NCBI GenBank assembly: GCA_015056815.1
Contig: SVFN01000017.1
Location: 1-64,000 of the forward strand
Origin: Lachnospiraceae bacterium
GTDB taxonomy: Bacteria; Bacillota; Clostridia; Lachnospirales; Lachnospiraceae
Direction: 5' to 3'
Length of the DNA: 64,000 bases
This document shows, piece by piece, positions 25,861 through 33,907 of the stretch (its first letter is position 1; the number at the start of each line of letters is the position of its first letter). Under the pieces are notes generated by a model. That model was given only the letters and a program-made list of their open reading frames with translations, did not search any database and was not told where the DNA came from. The position numbers and the translations under genes were made by a program.

Positions 25861-28800
25861 CTATTTTACCAGCACTGTTGCTTTTTTTGCAAGGCCGTTA
25901 ACAGAGTATACATAAATAGTACATGTACCCTGCCTGATCCCCTTAATCTTACCATTTCCATCAACAGTCGCGATGCTCTCATCGGAAGACTTATAACGGA
26001 ATCTGGCAGCATATTTCTTAGGGAGATGCTTTTTGTTTTTATCAACAAGCGTTACTTTTGCCTTGATCTTTGAAGTATTTCCGACCGTTACCGTATACCG
26101 GCTCTGATTAAGGGTGAGCTTTTTGACATTACTGAACTTTGTATTCTTAGCTCCTGCAAGATACGCCGCTGTACTCTCGCCAAGCGCAACCTTTTTGCCA
26201 TCTATGATCTTATAGGGCACTACATATACTAGGATGATCTTCTTCTGATCTATCTTCCTGCCATTGATTTTTGTTATGGTCGTCTTCGTTGTCGTGTTCT
26301 TTGCAATCGTCTTTGCAGGCCCGCCTGCTTTCTTCCCGGAATACCGGGCATATACATCATATCCGTCTGCTGATGTTGACTTTTTCCACTTGACAGTGAA
26401 TTTACTGCCCTTCTGGATAACTGTCACCTGTTCATTCATAGCAGCCTGCGCTTCCTTCTTTGCAGCCTCAAGTTCAGACGCTCTCTTTGCTGTCTCATTC
26501 TCTGCGCTCATCCTTGCCGCTTCCTCAAGAGCGTTCTCTGCATCCGTAAGTTTTTTCAGTACATCACCGGATACTTTCTTCTTCTGATCTTCTGTCAGAT
26601 CCTTGTATGCTTCTCTTGCCGTTTCTATTGCCGCCTTGTCTGATACAGCTACCTGATCACCTGCGGGAAGTTTGCTGATGGCATCTGCCACTTTATCAGC
26701 TGCGATCACATCGTCAACTTCTTTTTTCCCTGCCTCAGCATCTGCCTTCGCCTGAAGGATTGCTGCTTTGCTGCTGTTAACTGCTGTTTCATCCGCATTG
26801 TCATCCGCTGCGGTCAGCTTTGCACTGTCAATTGCTGTTTTCAGAGCAGATGCAACTTCACTGTAGATCGTCTCATCCTTTATGCTGTTATAATAGGTCT
26901 TTGCATCTGCAATCGCTTCGTTCAGATCTGTCTTATCAATCGGCTGAATCGTCACTTCCACGCAAGCCGGTTTCGTACCGGTAGAAGCCTTATCTCCCAC
27001 AGCCTTATACCAGACAAAGTAGGTGCCGGCGTTGGTGGCTGCATAGTTCATTGTAGTATAAAGGTTATCCTCAGGGGCTGTGTTCATGGTAGTTACCGCA
27101 TAGTACATCGTACCGTTTTCCGCCTCGCCCGGCTCTACAAGTACCTGTGCCTTGCCATTGCAGACAAGTCCGGTAATAGCCTTTGGTGCTTTCTTGACAA
27201 CCGGAACATCCTCCGTGATAGTAAATACCCCGGTTTCATAGCTTACAGCATAATTGCCCTGCTCCGCATTGCCACTCGGCGTGATGGTGTAGGTTCCAAC
27301 CGCCGTACCTGCTTCACGGGTAACAGTATAATTTACCGTATCACTTCCAACTGTACCGCTCACCGTTGCTGTGAGCCCAGGCTCCGGCGTTGTACCGACA
27401 ACCATGCTCTTGTTATCCGCTTTAACCGTAACCGCCTTGCGATTGATCGTCAGCGTAAAGGTAGTCGTTGCGCTCCCATAATTCGTGGTATCTGTCGGCG
27501 TAAATTTAACCGTAATCACACCACTGTCTGAAACATTCTTAAGTTCCGGTGTTCCCTCAAAGGTCCATGTTCCATCAATGTCAGAGTTTCCGTCTTTCGC
27601 TGTCTTAGTGAGCTCGCCGATCGTAACCGGGCTGCCATCATAGGTCTTTGTAAAATCACTTACCGCCAGAGTCGGGACTATTTTATCCTCAACAGCCAGC
27701 GTCACCACGATGTTATAATTTTTATAGTTAGCCGCACCGGTCACAGGGATGGTAACAATCGCAGTTTTACCCACGTTGCCTGAGTTATCCGCACACTTGA
27801 ATTTCAATTTTTTCCCGTCATCCTCGATGGTTGGCGTGCCATACAAGATGTTGTATGCATCACTCACACTGACTGCACCCAGGCTGCCGCTTGCTTCAAT
27901 GAATGACAAAAGATCAACCGTACCATCTGCACCATATTTTGCAGCGCCGGAAGCAGTAACCTCGCTATGATCATTCTTGCCTATATTCACCGTTGTGGTC
28001 GTCGTATCATCATTCGTTCCAAAAGTATAATTACTGTTCGTTAATATCACGGTGACGGTAACTTTCTTATTGTAGCCTGCCTTATCATCATCCATCTCGC
28101 CGGTCACAATATAATCTATTTCCTTTGTCAATACAGCTCCCTCAAATGTGACTGCGCTGATCTCAACACTTGTATCCTGATATACATAGTTACGCTCAGT
28201 AGCCGTCACACCGGTAATGCTGATCGGCTTAGGTTTAATGGTGAACGTCGCCGTAGTCTTACCTATATACTTACCCTTGCCGGTGATGATATAGTTATAG
28301 TCACCAGCATCCTGAACAGCACCTAACGGAGCCTTAACACGATAATCTGTCCCCTCAGTGAGCTTTGTATTGCCGTCCATCACGATGATCTCAGGTGTCA
28401 ATTCACTGCCCGTCCATACCTGCGACGGAATGGTAATGTCAGGCAAATTGCTAGTGTACTCGTCGTTGTGTCTGAGTGTAACAGGATCACTCACAACCTC
28501 TCCTTTATCATTAAATATCCTGTACGAATACTCATCTTCGGGTTTCGCAAAAGAATACCCCGTCGGGAGATACCTGCCAATTTCTGCTATAACGATTTCC
28601 TCATCGCTGGCTGACAGCATTACGTTATTCATGATCACGCTTGATGTTTCATCAATATAGAAATCAAACGCTTCCGAATACCAGCCGTTGAAATACGCAT
28701 TTCCGTTGAGGACCATTACACTTTTGTTTTTAATCTCAACGCAATCTGCCATCCAACTAATCCCCTGACTATATTCATCTTCTGCTTCAGGAGTGTTCAA

Positions 28801-29304
28801 AACTGCATTGTCAAGCGTAAGTGTAGCATAATAGTTGCTGATATTATTAAGTGCGCAATTAAGCGTACCATTCTTTATCGTAAAACTATAATTTGTAGCA
28901 AACGTACCAAAGGTAACTGTATGACCATTCAGATCAATTTCAATGTTTTTGCTATAACACCCCCAAGTCTGATCTTGGCCGGGATTAGTATCAGGTTCAT
29001 CTACATCAGCATACACTACAACAGTTTCGTCACCTTGTGCCGCATCAATAGCCGCTTTCAGCGAATCGAATTCTTTATCTCCCACAGTTGCAACCGTCTT
29101 TTGGGAGATAGTGTTTTCGCCGGTATCTTTGTATTCCGTGCCGTTTTTCCAAGTGATCGTGTAATTGTTTTGTCCTTCTGCCGCTTCTGCCGTAATTGCT
29201 GCCATGTTAAATATCTGTGAGAACGGCTTCACCGGTACACCTGCCAGCACAAGTATCAGTGCCATTTCCACCGCCAATGCCTTTTTCAAAAATTTTGCTT
29301 TCAT
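25861..29304 (-). CDS. Secreted multi-domain surface protein with Ig-like repeats
   Basis: About 1147 aa from MKAKFLKK, with a signal peptide (basic N-terminus, ALAVEMALILVLAGV, cleavage near AEAAEG). Next comes a beta-helix-like segment (DLNGHTVTFG, ITIKNGTLN), then several MBG/YDG-type Ig repeats (about residues 300-730), an Ala/Lys-rich helical FIVAR-like part (about 790-930), and a C-terminal Big2-like domain (KSSDESIATVDGNGKI). No LPxTG motif or membrane anchor is seen, so it is released or held by another contact. AGGAGG sits before the start; a -10 TATAAT lies near 29370. A shorter homologous fragment is found at 29617. Confidence 0.85.
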   Translation of the reverse strand: MKAKFLKKALAVEMALILVLAGVPVKPFSQIFNMAAITAEAAEGQNNYTITWKNGTEYKDTGENTISQKTVATVGDKEFDSLKAAIDAAQGDETVVVYADVDEPDTNPGQDQTWGCYSKNIEIDLNGHTVTFGTFATNYSFTIKNGTLNCALNNISNYYATLTLDNAVLNTPEAEDEYSQGISWMADCVEIKNKSVMVLNGNAYFNGWYSEAFDFYIDETSSVIMNNVMLSASDEEIVIAEIGRYLPTGYSFAKPEDEYSYRIFNDKGEVVSDPVTLRHNDEYTSNLPDITIPSQVWTGSELTPEIIVMDGNTKLTEGTDYRVKAPLGAVQDAGDYNYIITGKGKYIGKTTATFTIKPKPISITGVTATERNYVYQDTSVEISAVTFEGAVLTKEIDYIVTGEMDDDKAGYNKKVTVTVILTNSNYTFGTNDDTTTTTVNIGKNDHSEVTASGAAKYGADGTVDLLSFIEASGSLGAVSVSDAYNILYGTPTIEDDGKKLKFKCADNSGNVGKTAIVTIPVTGAANYKNYNIVVTLAVEDKIVPTLAVSDFTKTYDGSPVTIGELTKTAKDGNSDIDGTWTFEGTPELKNVSDSGVITVKFTPTDTTNYGSATTTFTLTINRKAVTVKADNKSMVVGTTPEPGLTATVSGTVGSDTVNYTVTREAGTAVGTYTITPSGNAEQGNYAVSYETGVFTITEDVPVVKKAPKAITGLVCNGKAQVLVEPGEAENGTMYYAVTTMNTAPEDNLYTTMNYAATNAGTYFVWYKAVGDKASTGTKPACVEVTIQPIDKTDLNEAIADAKTYYNSIKDETIYSEVASALKTAIDSAKLTAADDNADETAVNSSKAAILQAKADAEAGKKEVDDVIAADKVADAISKLPAGDQVAVSDKAAIETAREAYKDLTEDQKKKVSGDVLKKLTDAENALEEAARMSAENETAKRASELEAAKKEAQAAMNEQVTVIQKGSKFTVKWKKSTSADGYDVYARYSGKKAGGPAKTIAKNTTTKTTITKINGRKIDQKKIILVYVVPYKIIDGKKVALGESTAAYLAGAKNTKFSNVKKLTLNQSRYTVTVGNTSKIKAKVTLVDKNKKHLPKKYAARFRYKSSDESIATVDGNGKIKGIRQGTCTIYVYSVNGLAKKATVLVK

Positions 29305-29574
29305 TAAAAATATCCTCCTCTTTTTCTCCGGTTTCCGAAACTTCAATTCCCCAAAGTACCGCACCTAACATTATAGTATAGCGGTTTTTCCGCTTTCATT
29401 CAATTCCTTTATAAAAAAAAATCCTGATGGGAAAGGACAGCGTTCTTTTGCGGATCGGAGACGTAGCGTTTCCGTCTTTCTCTCCAAAAAAGAGACCTGT
29501 CACAACCACAGTTCTCTTCACTCTTTGTATTTTCGGATTTGTCAACACCTTTTATGTGAAAACTTATAAATAAT
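29305..29574. other. Leader and promoter region of the surface protein gene
   Basis: Reading leftward, TATAAT occurs at about 29370 after a short hairpin AGCGG-AAAAA-CCGCT. The rest contains a hairpin-like ACGTAGCG...CGTTTCCGTC run but no ORF. Confidence 0.4.
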
Positions 29575-29602
29575 AGCGACACCCTCGTTCAAGAGTGCCG
29601 CT
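29575..29602 (-). terminator. Terminator after the truncated surface-protein fragment
   Basis: AGCGGCACTC, loop TTGAACGA, GGGTGTCGCT on the minus strand, followed by ATTATTT. It stands 14 bp beyond the stop at 29617. The U-tract is broken, so strength is moderate. Confidence 0.55.
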
Positions 29603-29616
29603 GTCAAAATACTAAT

Positions 29617-30098
29617 TTACTTAACCGTTACACTTACTGCCTTTGCTAAGCCGTTTTTGGAATATACATACACTTTGCATGTTCCTGCTTTAACGCCCGT
29701 CACATTCCCGTTCTCATCAACGGTTGCGATCGAATTATCAGATGATGCATATCTGAACTCTTTTGTTTTTTTGTCCGCAAGTTTTTTCTTCTTGTCGACA
29801 CGTACCGTCTTTGCTTTGATCTTTGCACTCGCTCCGGCTGCAACGCTCAGCGTCTTTGTCTTAAGAGTTATTGAACGGACATTTGTATATTTCGCATCCT
29901 TCCCTCCGGCAACGATACCGACGATTGATTTAGCAAGCTCGGTCTCTTTGCCGCCCTCTCTCTTCATCGCCACAACATAGATCGTATAAACGCCTTTTCC
30001 GTCAATTTTCCTGTTGTTGAACTTTGTGATTCTGGTTGCTGTGCTCTTTAAGGTCTTGATTGCCTTTGCCGGATATTTACCGCCAAGCTTGGCCATAT
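29617..30098 (-). pseudogene. C-terminal fragment of a secreted Big2-domain protein
   Basis: About 160 codons homologous to the tail of the 25861 protein: a fibronectin-like stretch (MAKLGGKYPAKAIKTL) followed by a Big2 domain ending SSDNSIATVDENGNV and KNGLAKAVSVTVK. There is no signal peptide and no ribosome site before the first ATG at 30096. Directly upstream the sequence switches to a WYL regulator gene in a different frame, so this is the surviving 3' end of a deleted gene. Confidence 0.8.
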
Positions 30099-30810
30099 AT
30101 TTCTGTCGAATATTCCTCGATCCGGAATTTCTCCGGCATAGATACCGCGTCTTCCTCCAGGATATCAGGTACCCCCATGCGATCCAGACGCAGATGAACG
30201 ATTTTCTGTTTCTTATCCGAAAATCCTACCAGATAATAAAAACTGTCATCCCACACCAGATAATAGGGACTGTTAATGTAAAGCTCCCCATTATTCCTTG
30301 CAATACGTTTTTTCTCCAGATCATAATCAAAGTATTGAAACCCTATTTTTTTATGCGCATTATGGCATCCATTACCCGATCGATTATATAGTAGATCTGA
30401 GCGATGTCGTATTTGGTATAAGGTGTTGTATATAAATGACGCACCAGTTTTTCTGCATAATGCGTACTTGTAAAGCCGGAAATCTTCCGGACCAGTTCTT
30501 CGCTTTTTCGTGGGGAAATAAACTTAGCCGTCGCTATGGCGTCCAATAACAGCTTTAGCTCCGGTAAGGAATACTGACGGTTTTCAATGAAATACTGATT
30601 TGCTGCACCTTCTCCGGTGTCTTTTTCCACTCCAAAATCATTCTGCTCTAAGAGCATCAGATCACTTGCAAGCGTATGCCTGTCGATCATGATCCCCTGC
30701 GAGGCCAGATACTCCAAAAGCTGTGCCGTAACAGCTTTATGCTCCATGTCTGTATTGGTATACAGGTATCTTAACAAAAGAAGGATTCGTAAACTTTTTG
30801 ATTTTTGCAC
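30097..30810 (-). pseudogene. Broken WYL-domain transcription regulator, paralogue of the 50121 gene
   Basis: The first 155 codons (MQKSKSLRILLLLRYLYTNT) match the intact WYL regulator at 50121-51110 closely: an N-terminal winged helix followed by the start of the WYL region. At about 30355-30362 a lost base (ATGCGCAT, where the paralogue has an extra base) brings an early stop after MRIKK. Reading on in the next frame gives HKKIGFQYFDYDLEKK, NSPYYLVWDDSFYYLVG and RLDRMGVPDILEEDAVSMP, then the homology ends abruptly near 30100 at the surface-protein fragment. It therefore carries both a frameshift and a 3' deletion. Confidence 0.9.
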
Positions 30811-30888
30811 AGGCTTCTCCTTTCCCGTAATGTCCCCGTCTACTAATGATTATCGTCTAATAAGCAATATAACAGTTTCTTAAAACTT

Positions 30889-30963
30889 ATTATATCAAAC
30901 ATAACATTGTTTTCACAGATACTATTCGAAAGAGATAACCTGTTGGTAACTTTTTTTACCACC
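30889..30963 (-). promoter_or_regulatory. Promoter and palindromic operator of the broken WYL gene
   Basis: On the minus strand: TGTGAA (30912-30917), 17-nt spacer, TATAAT (30889-30894). Upstream, at 30942-30963 on the plus strand, lies an inverted repeat built of GTTGGT, a T-tract and ACCACC. The extended 32-bp element matches the element upstream of the intact WYL gene at 25 of 32 positions. The near edge is 47 nt from the -10 box. Confidence 0.65.
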
Positions 30964-30981
30964 CTGTTTTTCAAAAAAGAA

Positions 30982-31016
30982 AACTCCCGAGAAACTGATA
31001 ACGTTACTCGGGAGTT
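30982..31016. terminator. Terminator overlapping the end of the nucleotidyltransferase gene
   Basis: AACTCCCGAG and CTCGGGAGTT form a 10-bp perfect stem around a 15-nt loop. The stop codon of the frame ending at 31004 lies in the loop. A T-run follows on the minus strand. Confidence 0.85.
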
Positions 31017-31791
31017 ACCATCCTGCGAAACGCTTTCTCCAGCGCCTCCCAGTCAGGATTCCGGTCATCCGGCATGGAATCGGCAAGGTTTTTATATTGA
31101 GTCAGTTGATCCTCAATGTACTGATTCACTTCCATGATCTTAGGGGCTTTGTCTGCCTCCGACATCTGTACTTTCTTCGCCAACAGTTCTCCAACCGGCT
31201 GTTTCATTTTCTCCTCCAGCATAGCCTGACACAGCTCATCGAAGGCTACCGGCGGAGGGCATTTTTTTCTTCGATCCATTTGCAGGCTAAGATCGGACGC
31301 AGGACATAGAAATATTTTTTGTATTTGACCATATCCTCTGTCAGAAAAGCAAGGTAATTTTTATTCGCCGTTCCATAGTAATGGTACAATGCTGATTTGC
31401 AGGAAAAGTAATGCTGTGCCACTGTGCTATACAGTTCCTGCCATTCCGGAGTCGTAGCATACACGACCGGGGAATTTGCCCACTCAAATACGGTCGCATT
31501 TGATTTGTGGAAATGCTGTAAGGCTTTTTTCAGATCCCAGCCATTAATATCGAGGACTTCATTAAGCTCCCAGTCGATAAAGTCTTTGGTATCCCGAAGC
31601 GAAAGATAAAAATTCCTGTCTCTTACATAGATAAATCTCACATCATAATCACTGTCCGCAGAAGCGATCCCCCATGCCCGGCTGCCGGATTCTACGGCGT
31701 GCAGGATACGGACATTCTCCTTCTCCTCAATCTCTTTCAGCTTCCCGCGGACCAATTCCTGTATGGATCCGTCATAGTTTTCATATTTCAT
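31004..31791 (-). pseudogene. RlaP-like nucleotidyltransferase, split by a frameshift in A7
   Basis: Two frames together make one nucleotidyltransferase of the DNA polymerase beta superfamily (PF10127-like, about 262 aa). The first frame (31791 leftward) has the active-site motif ESGSRAWGIASADSDYDVRF near residue 35. It ends after ILACKWIEEKN in a run of seven A. The second frame (to 31004) continues CPPPVAFDEL and ends RRMVTPE. One additional A, or a -1 ribosomal shift on A AAA AAT, would restore a single protein. Whether this is a mutation, a read error or programmed slippage cannot be told here. Confidence 0.85.
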
Positions 31792-31876
31792 TCAAAACCA
31801 CCTTCTCCTTTTCCATTTTCCCGCTACTTATTTTCAGCCTTATCCTTTTCTCATACAAAATTATTATCAGAACTGT

Positions 31877-31905
31877 TTGACAAAGAAGTTTGAAAAAGTT
31901 ATAAT
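31877..31905 (+). promoter_or_regulatory. Consensus sigma-A promoter of a small antisense RNA
   Basis: TTGACA (31877-31882), exactly 17 nt, TATAAT (31900-31905), a perfect consensus on the plus strand with no ORF downstream. It points into the 3' end of the small toxin ORF at 31992-32090. Confidence 0.9.
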
Positions 31906-31911
31906 TGAAAC

Positions 31912-31999
31912 AGAAAGGGCATTACCGATAGACGGTTGCCCACAAATGTATTGTTAAAAATAACCGCACTACAGTTTGTCAGGCTGGGCGGTTATTTTT
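31912..31999 (+). ncRNA. Candidate antisense antitoxin RNA of a type I toxin-antitoxin pair
   Basis: An RNA of about 85-90 nt is predicted from the perfect promoter at 31877-31905 to the bidirectional terminator at 31956-31999. It starts with a hairpin at 31917-31941 (GGGCA..TGCCC outer stem and ACCG..CGGT inner stem) and ends with the terminator hairpin, which overlaps the last codons and 3' end of the toxin mRNA. Convergent RNAs sharing their 3' hairpins are the layout of txpA/RatA. The RNA is inferred; no homology search was done. Confidence 0.7.
31956..31999. terminator. Shared terminator of the toxin mRNA and its antisense RNA
   Basis: AAAAATAACCGC pairs with GCGGTTATTTTT, leaving a 20-nt loop. 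Both orientations end in a T-run. The TAA stop of the toxin ORF is inside the stem. Confidence 0.85.
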
Positions 32000-32090
32000 T
32001 TGTCCTGCTATTGCGACCTATCACATAGCCTAGACTAAAACATGTACAGCACAAACTAATTACAGCTATGAAATCTGATAGTGTCAACAT
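31992..32090 (-). CDS. Small hydrophobic toxin-like peptide (type I TA)
   Basis: A 32-aa ORF, MLTLSDFIAVISLCCTCFSL then GYVIGRNSRTKK, behind an excellent GAAAGGAGG ribosome site 9 nt upstream. It has one membrane helix (residues 4-22) and a basic tail, the build of Fst/TxpA-like or holin-like toxins, which depolarise the membrane when overproduced. The ORF ends within the shared terminator. A long leader of about 110 nt, with a hairpin at 32169-32198 resembling the one in the antisense RNA, suggests translational control. Confidence 0.8.
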   Translation of the reverse strand: MLTLSDFIAVISLCCTCFSLGYVIGRNSRTKK

Positions 32091-32205
32091 GACAATGCCC
32101 TCCTTTCGAAGATGATTCCTCTTATCGAGGTTTCTATGTAAACGAAGTTCACAGTACTCCGAATATCAGGCAACCGCCTACCGTATATGGTAATACCCAT
32201 ACATA

Positions 32206-32235
32206 ATTGTATGTGAGAACATTTGTTTCTGTCAA
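32206..32235 (-). promoter_or_regulatory. Promoter of the toxin-like peptide
   Basis: TTGACA (32230-32235), 18-nt spacer, TACAAT (32206-32211) on the minus strand. The start near 32199 gives a leader of about 110 nt before the ATG at 32090. Confidence 0.7.
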
Positions 32236-32262
32236 TTATACATTTTCACGAATTTTTTCATT

Positions 32263-33288
32263 TTATAATATTTTGTCCAAAACCACCCTCTCATTAACCG
32301 CCATCACCAGCTCTTGTACCTGTTTAAGATCGGGTTCGTCCGGCAGGTCGGTATTCTTCGTGGCATACTCCAGGCGCTTCTCATATTCCGCAAGCATCTC
32401 ATAGAAACTGTCATGGAAAGTACCATCCTCTTTCTGGTATCTGCCAAAACGGATATCCATCAAAAGATCATGCTCTTTTTCCCGATAGGTATTGACCTCG
32501 CCTTTTTCGAGTATATCCAACGCCATCAGAAACAGGCGGATCAGATGCATGGCGTGTTTGTTCAGATGTGCATCGTCTTTCTTCTTATTGCGCTTGCCGA
32601 TCTTCTCATAATCGCGGATCACGTTGTTCATGGTATTCCACATGCTCGCATAATCCCGAAGCGGATAGTGTTTCAGATCTGCGTTGACGAAGATTTCTGT
32701 CTCAAGCTCCGGATTGACCGCTTTATCGATAAAGATCTCGATACTGCCGCTCTCGAAATCATGAAATGTGGAGTTGAAACTCAGCATAGCGTTTTTTACG
32801 GAATTGTAAATATTCTGTTCCTTTTCGATCTGTGGGAAGGTATCTCTGGCAAGGGCGTTCTGGAGTCTGCGAAGCTGGGCGTCCGCATAGCCGCCAAAGG
32901 ACTGTGCCGCTCTTTTGGACAGAAACAGCTTTTTGTTCTCAAGAAGCGTCCTGCCGATGTCATTCAGATACAGATAGTGTTCCGGGTTCAGTCCCAAAAG
33001 TTCTATGGTGTTCGGATTGCAGCTGAGTAACAGCTTCACCATCTTGTTGAAAGCATAGATGACGGTATCTGTCTTGTCATCTGTATACTGCTCAAACTGT
33101 GTGAGACCGATCAGATCAGTCCTGGGATTAAGGGTGATCCCCCTGATATCGATATCACTGGTCTCGATATTCGTCCCATAGGAATAACTTCCGGATAATC
33201 CCAGCAGGATCACGTGTCTTCCCAGATATTCATTTGTCTGCAAAAATTCATATTCCGGTTGTTTCAAAATATCGCTGTTCGGTTTCAT
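32263..33288 (-). CDS. Nucleotidyltransferase, DNA polymerase beta superfamily
   Basis: A 341-aa protein with the nucleotidyltransferase signature LLGLSGSYSYGTNIETSDIDIRGI near residues 30-52, where the Gly-Ser and the Asp-x-Asp would bind metal and nucleotide. The remainder (KLLLSCNPNTIELLGL, HLIRLFLMALDILEKGEV) fits PF10127-type proteins that occur with RNA-ligase repair systems. It is a distant relative of the frameshifted gene at 31004. No RNA ligase is seen nearby, so substrate and role are open. The ribosome site AAAGGAAAGAG precedes the start. Confidence 0.8.
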   Translation of the reverse strand: MKPNSDILKQPEYEFLQTNEYLGRHVILLGLSGSYSYGTNIETSDIDIRGITLNPRTDLIGLTQFEQYTDDKTDTVIYAFNKMVKLLLSCNPNTIELLGLNPEHYLYLNDIGRTLLENKKLFLSKRAAQSFGGYADAQLRRLQNALARDTFPQIEKEQNIYNSVKNAMLSFNSTFHDFESGSIEIFIDKAVNPELETEIFVNADLKHYPLRDYASMWNTMNNVIRDYEKIGKRNKKKDDAHLNKHAMHLIRLFLMALDILEKGEVNTYREKEHDLLMDIRFGRYQKEDGTFHDSFYEMLAEYEKRLEYATKNTDLPDEPDLKQVQELVMAVNERVVLDKIL

Positions 33289-33330
33289 CTCTGTTCTCTT
33301 TCCTTTTAACCTGCAAATTAAACTTCTGTT

Positions 33331-33864
33331 TCACAAGGCAATGTCCATCTCATGCCACTTCTCCCCGCCCCATTCGGATGCGGATTCTCCAAGGTCGCAA
33401 AATCCAAATTTCCGATACATCTCCACCTTGCTCTCAAGACATGTCAATACCAGACGCTTGCGTCCTTTCGGTGCCTCCCTCATACAATATCTGTGCACCA
33501 GCTCTCTTGCCAGTCCCTGTCCTCTGTACCCCGGAAGGACATCCAGTCCCAATAGCATCACATTACTTCCATCCGGATCATGGAGGGTGGCATCTGTGAA
33601 AAATTCATCCCGAAATGCCTGCTCGTCTGTCGCGATCCCGTTTAAGAATCCTGCGATCTTTCCGCTTTTTTTCTCCACCGCGACCAAAAACAGCTCCGGC
33701 GCGGCATTGACTCTTTCCCGCATATGTTCCGGGGAACATGCTTCGTTTGGTGGGAAGCAGATCTGTTCGATCTGTGCCGCCTGCTCAGCTTCCTCCGGTC
33801 TGATGTTTCGAAATTCAAATTCAAATGTTTCATTCCATGCATGCTGCTCCATGTTGTCCTCCAT
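33331..33864 (-). CDS. GNAT family N-acetyltransferase
   Basis: A 177-aa GNAT enzyme that transfers acetyl from acetyl-CoA. Motif A is readable as LGLDVLPGYRGQGLARELVHRY (Q/RxxGxG/A within GYRGQGLA), preceded by the beta-4 strand and followed by KRLVLTCLESKVEMYRKFGF, the motif B tyrosine. The start at 33864 or the internal MEQHAW is uncertain. The substrate is unknown. It lies 43 bp upstream of the nucleotidyltransferase on the same strand and may share its transcript. Confidence 0.9.
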   Translation of the reverse strand: MEDNMEQHAWNETFEFEFRNIRPEEAEQAAQIEQICFPPNEACSPEHMRERVNAAPELFLVAVEKKSGKIAGFLNGIATDEQAFRDEFFTDATLHDPDGSNVMLLGLDVLPGYRGQGLARELVHRYCMREAPKGRKRLVLTCLESKVEMYRKFGFCDLGESASEWGGEKWHEMDIAL

Positions 33865-33907
33865 GCTGTTTTTAATTTGGGTCTGTCTGAGAATGAGAGG
33901 TCTGCTG

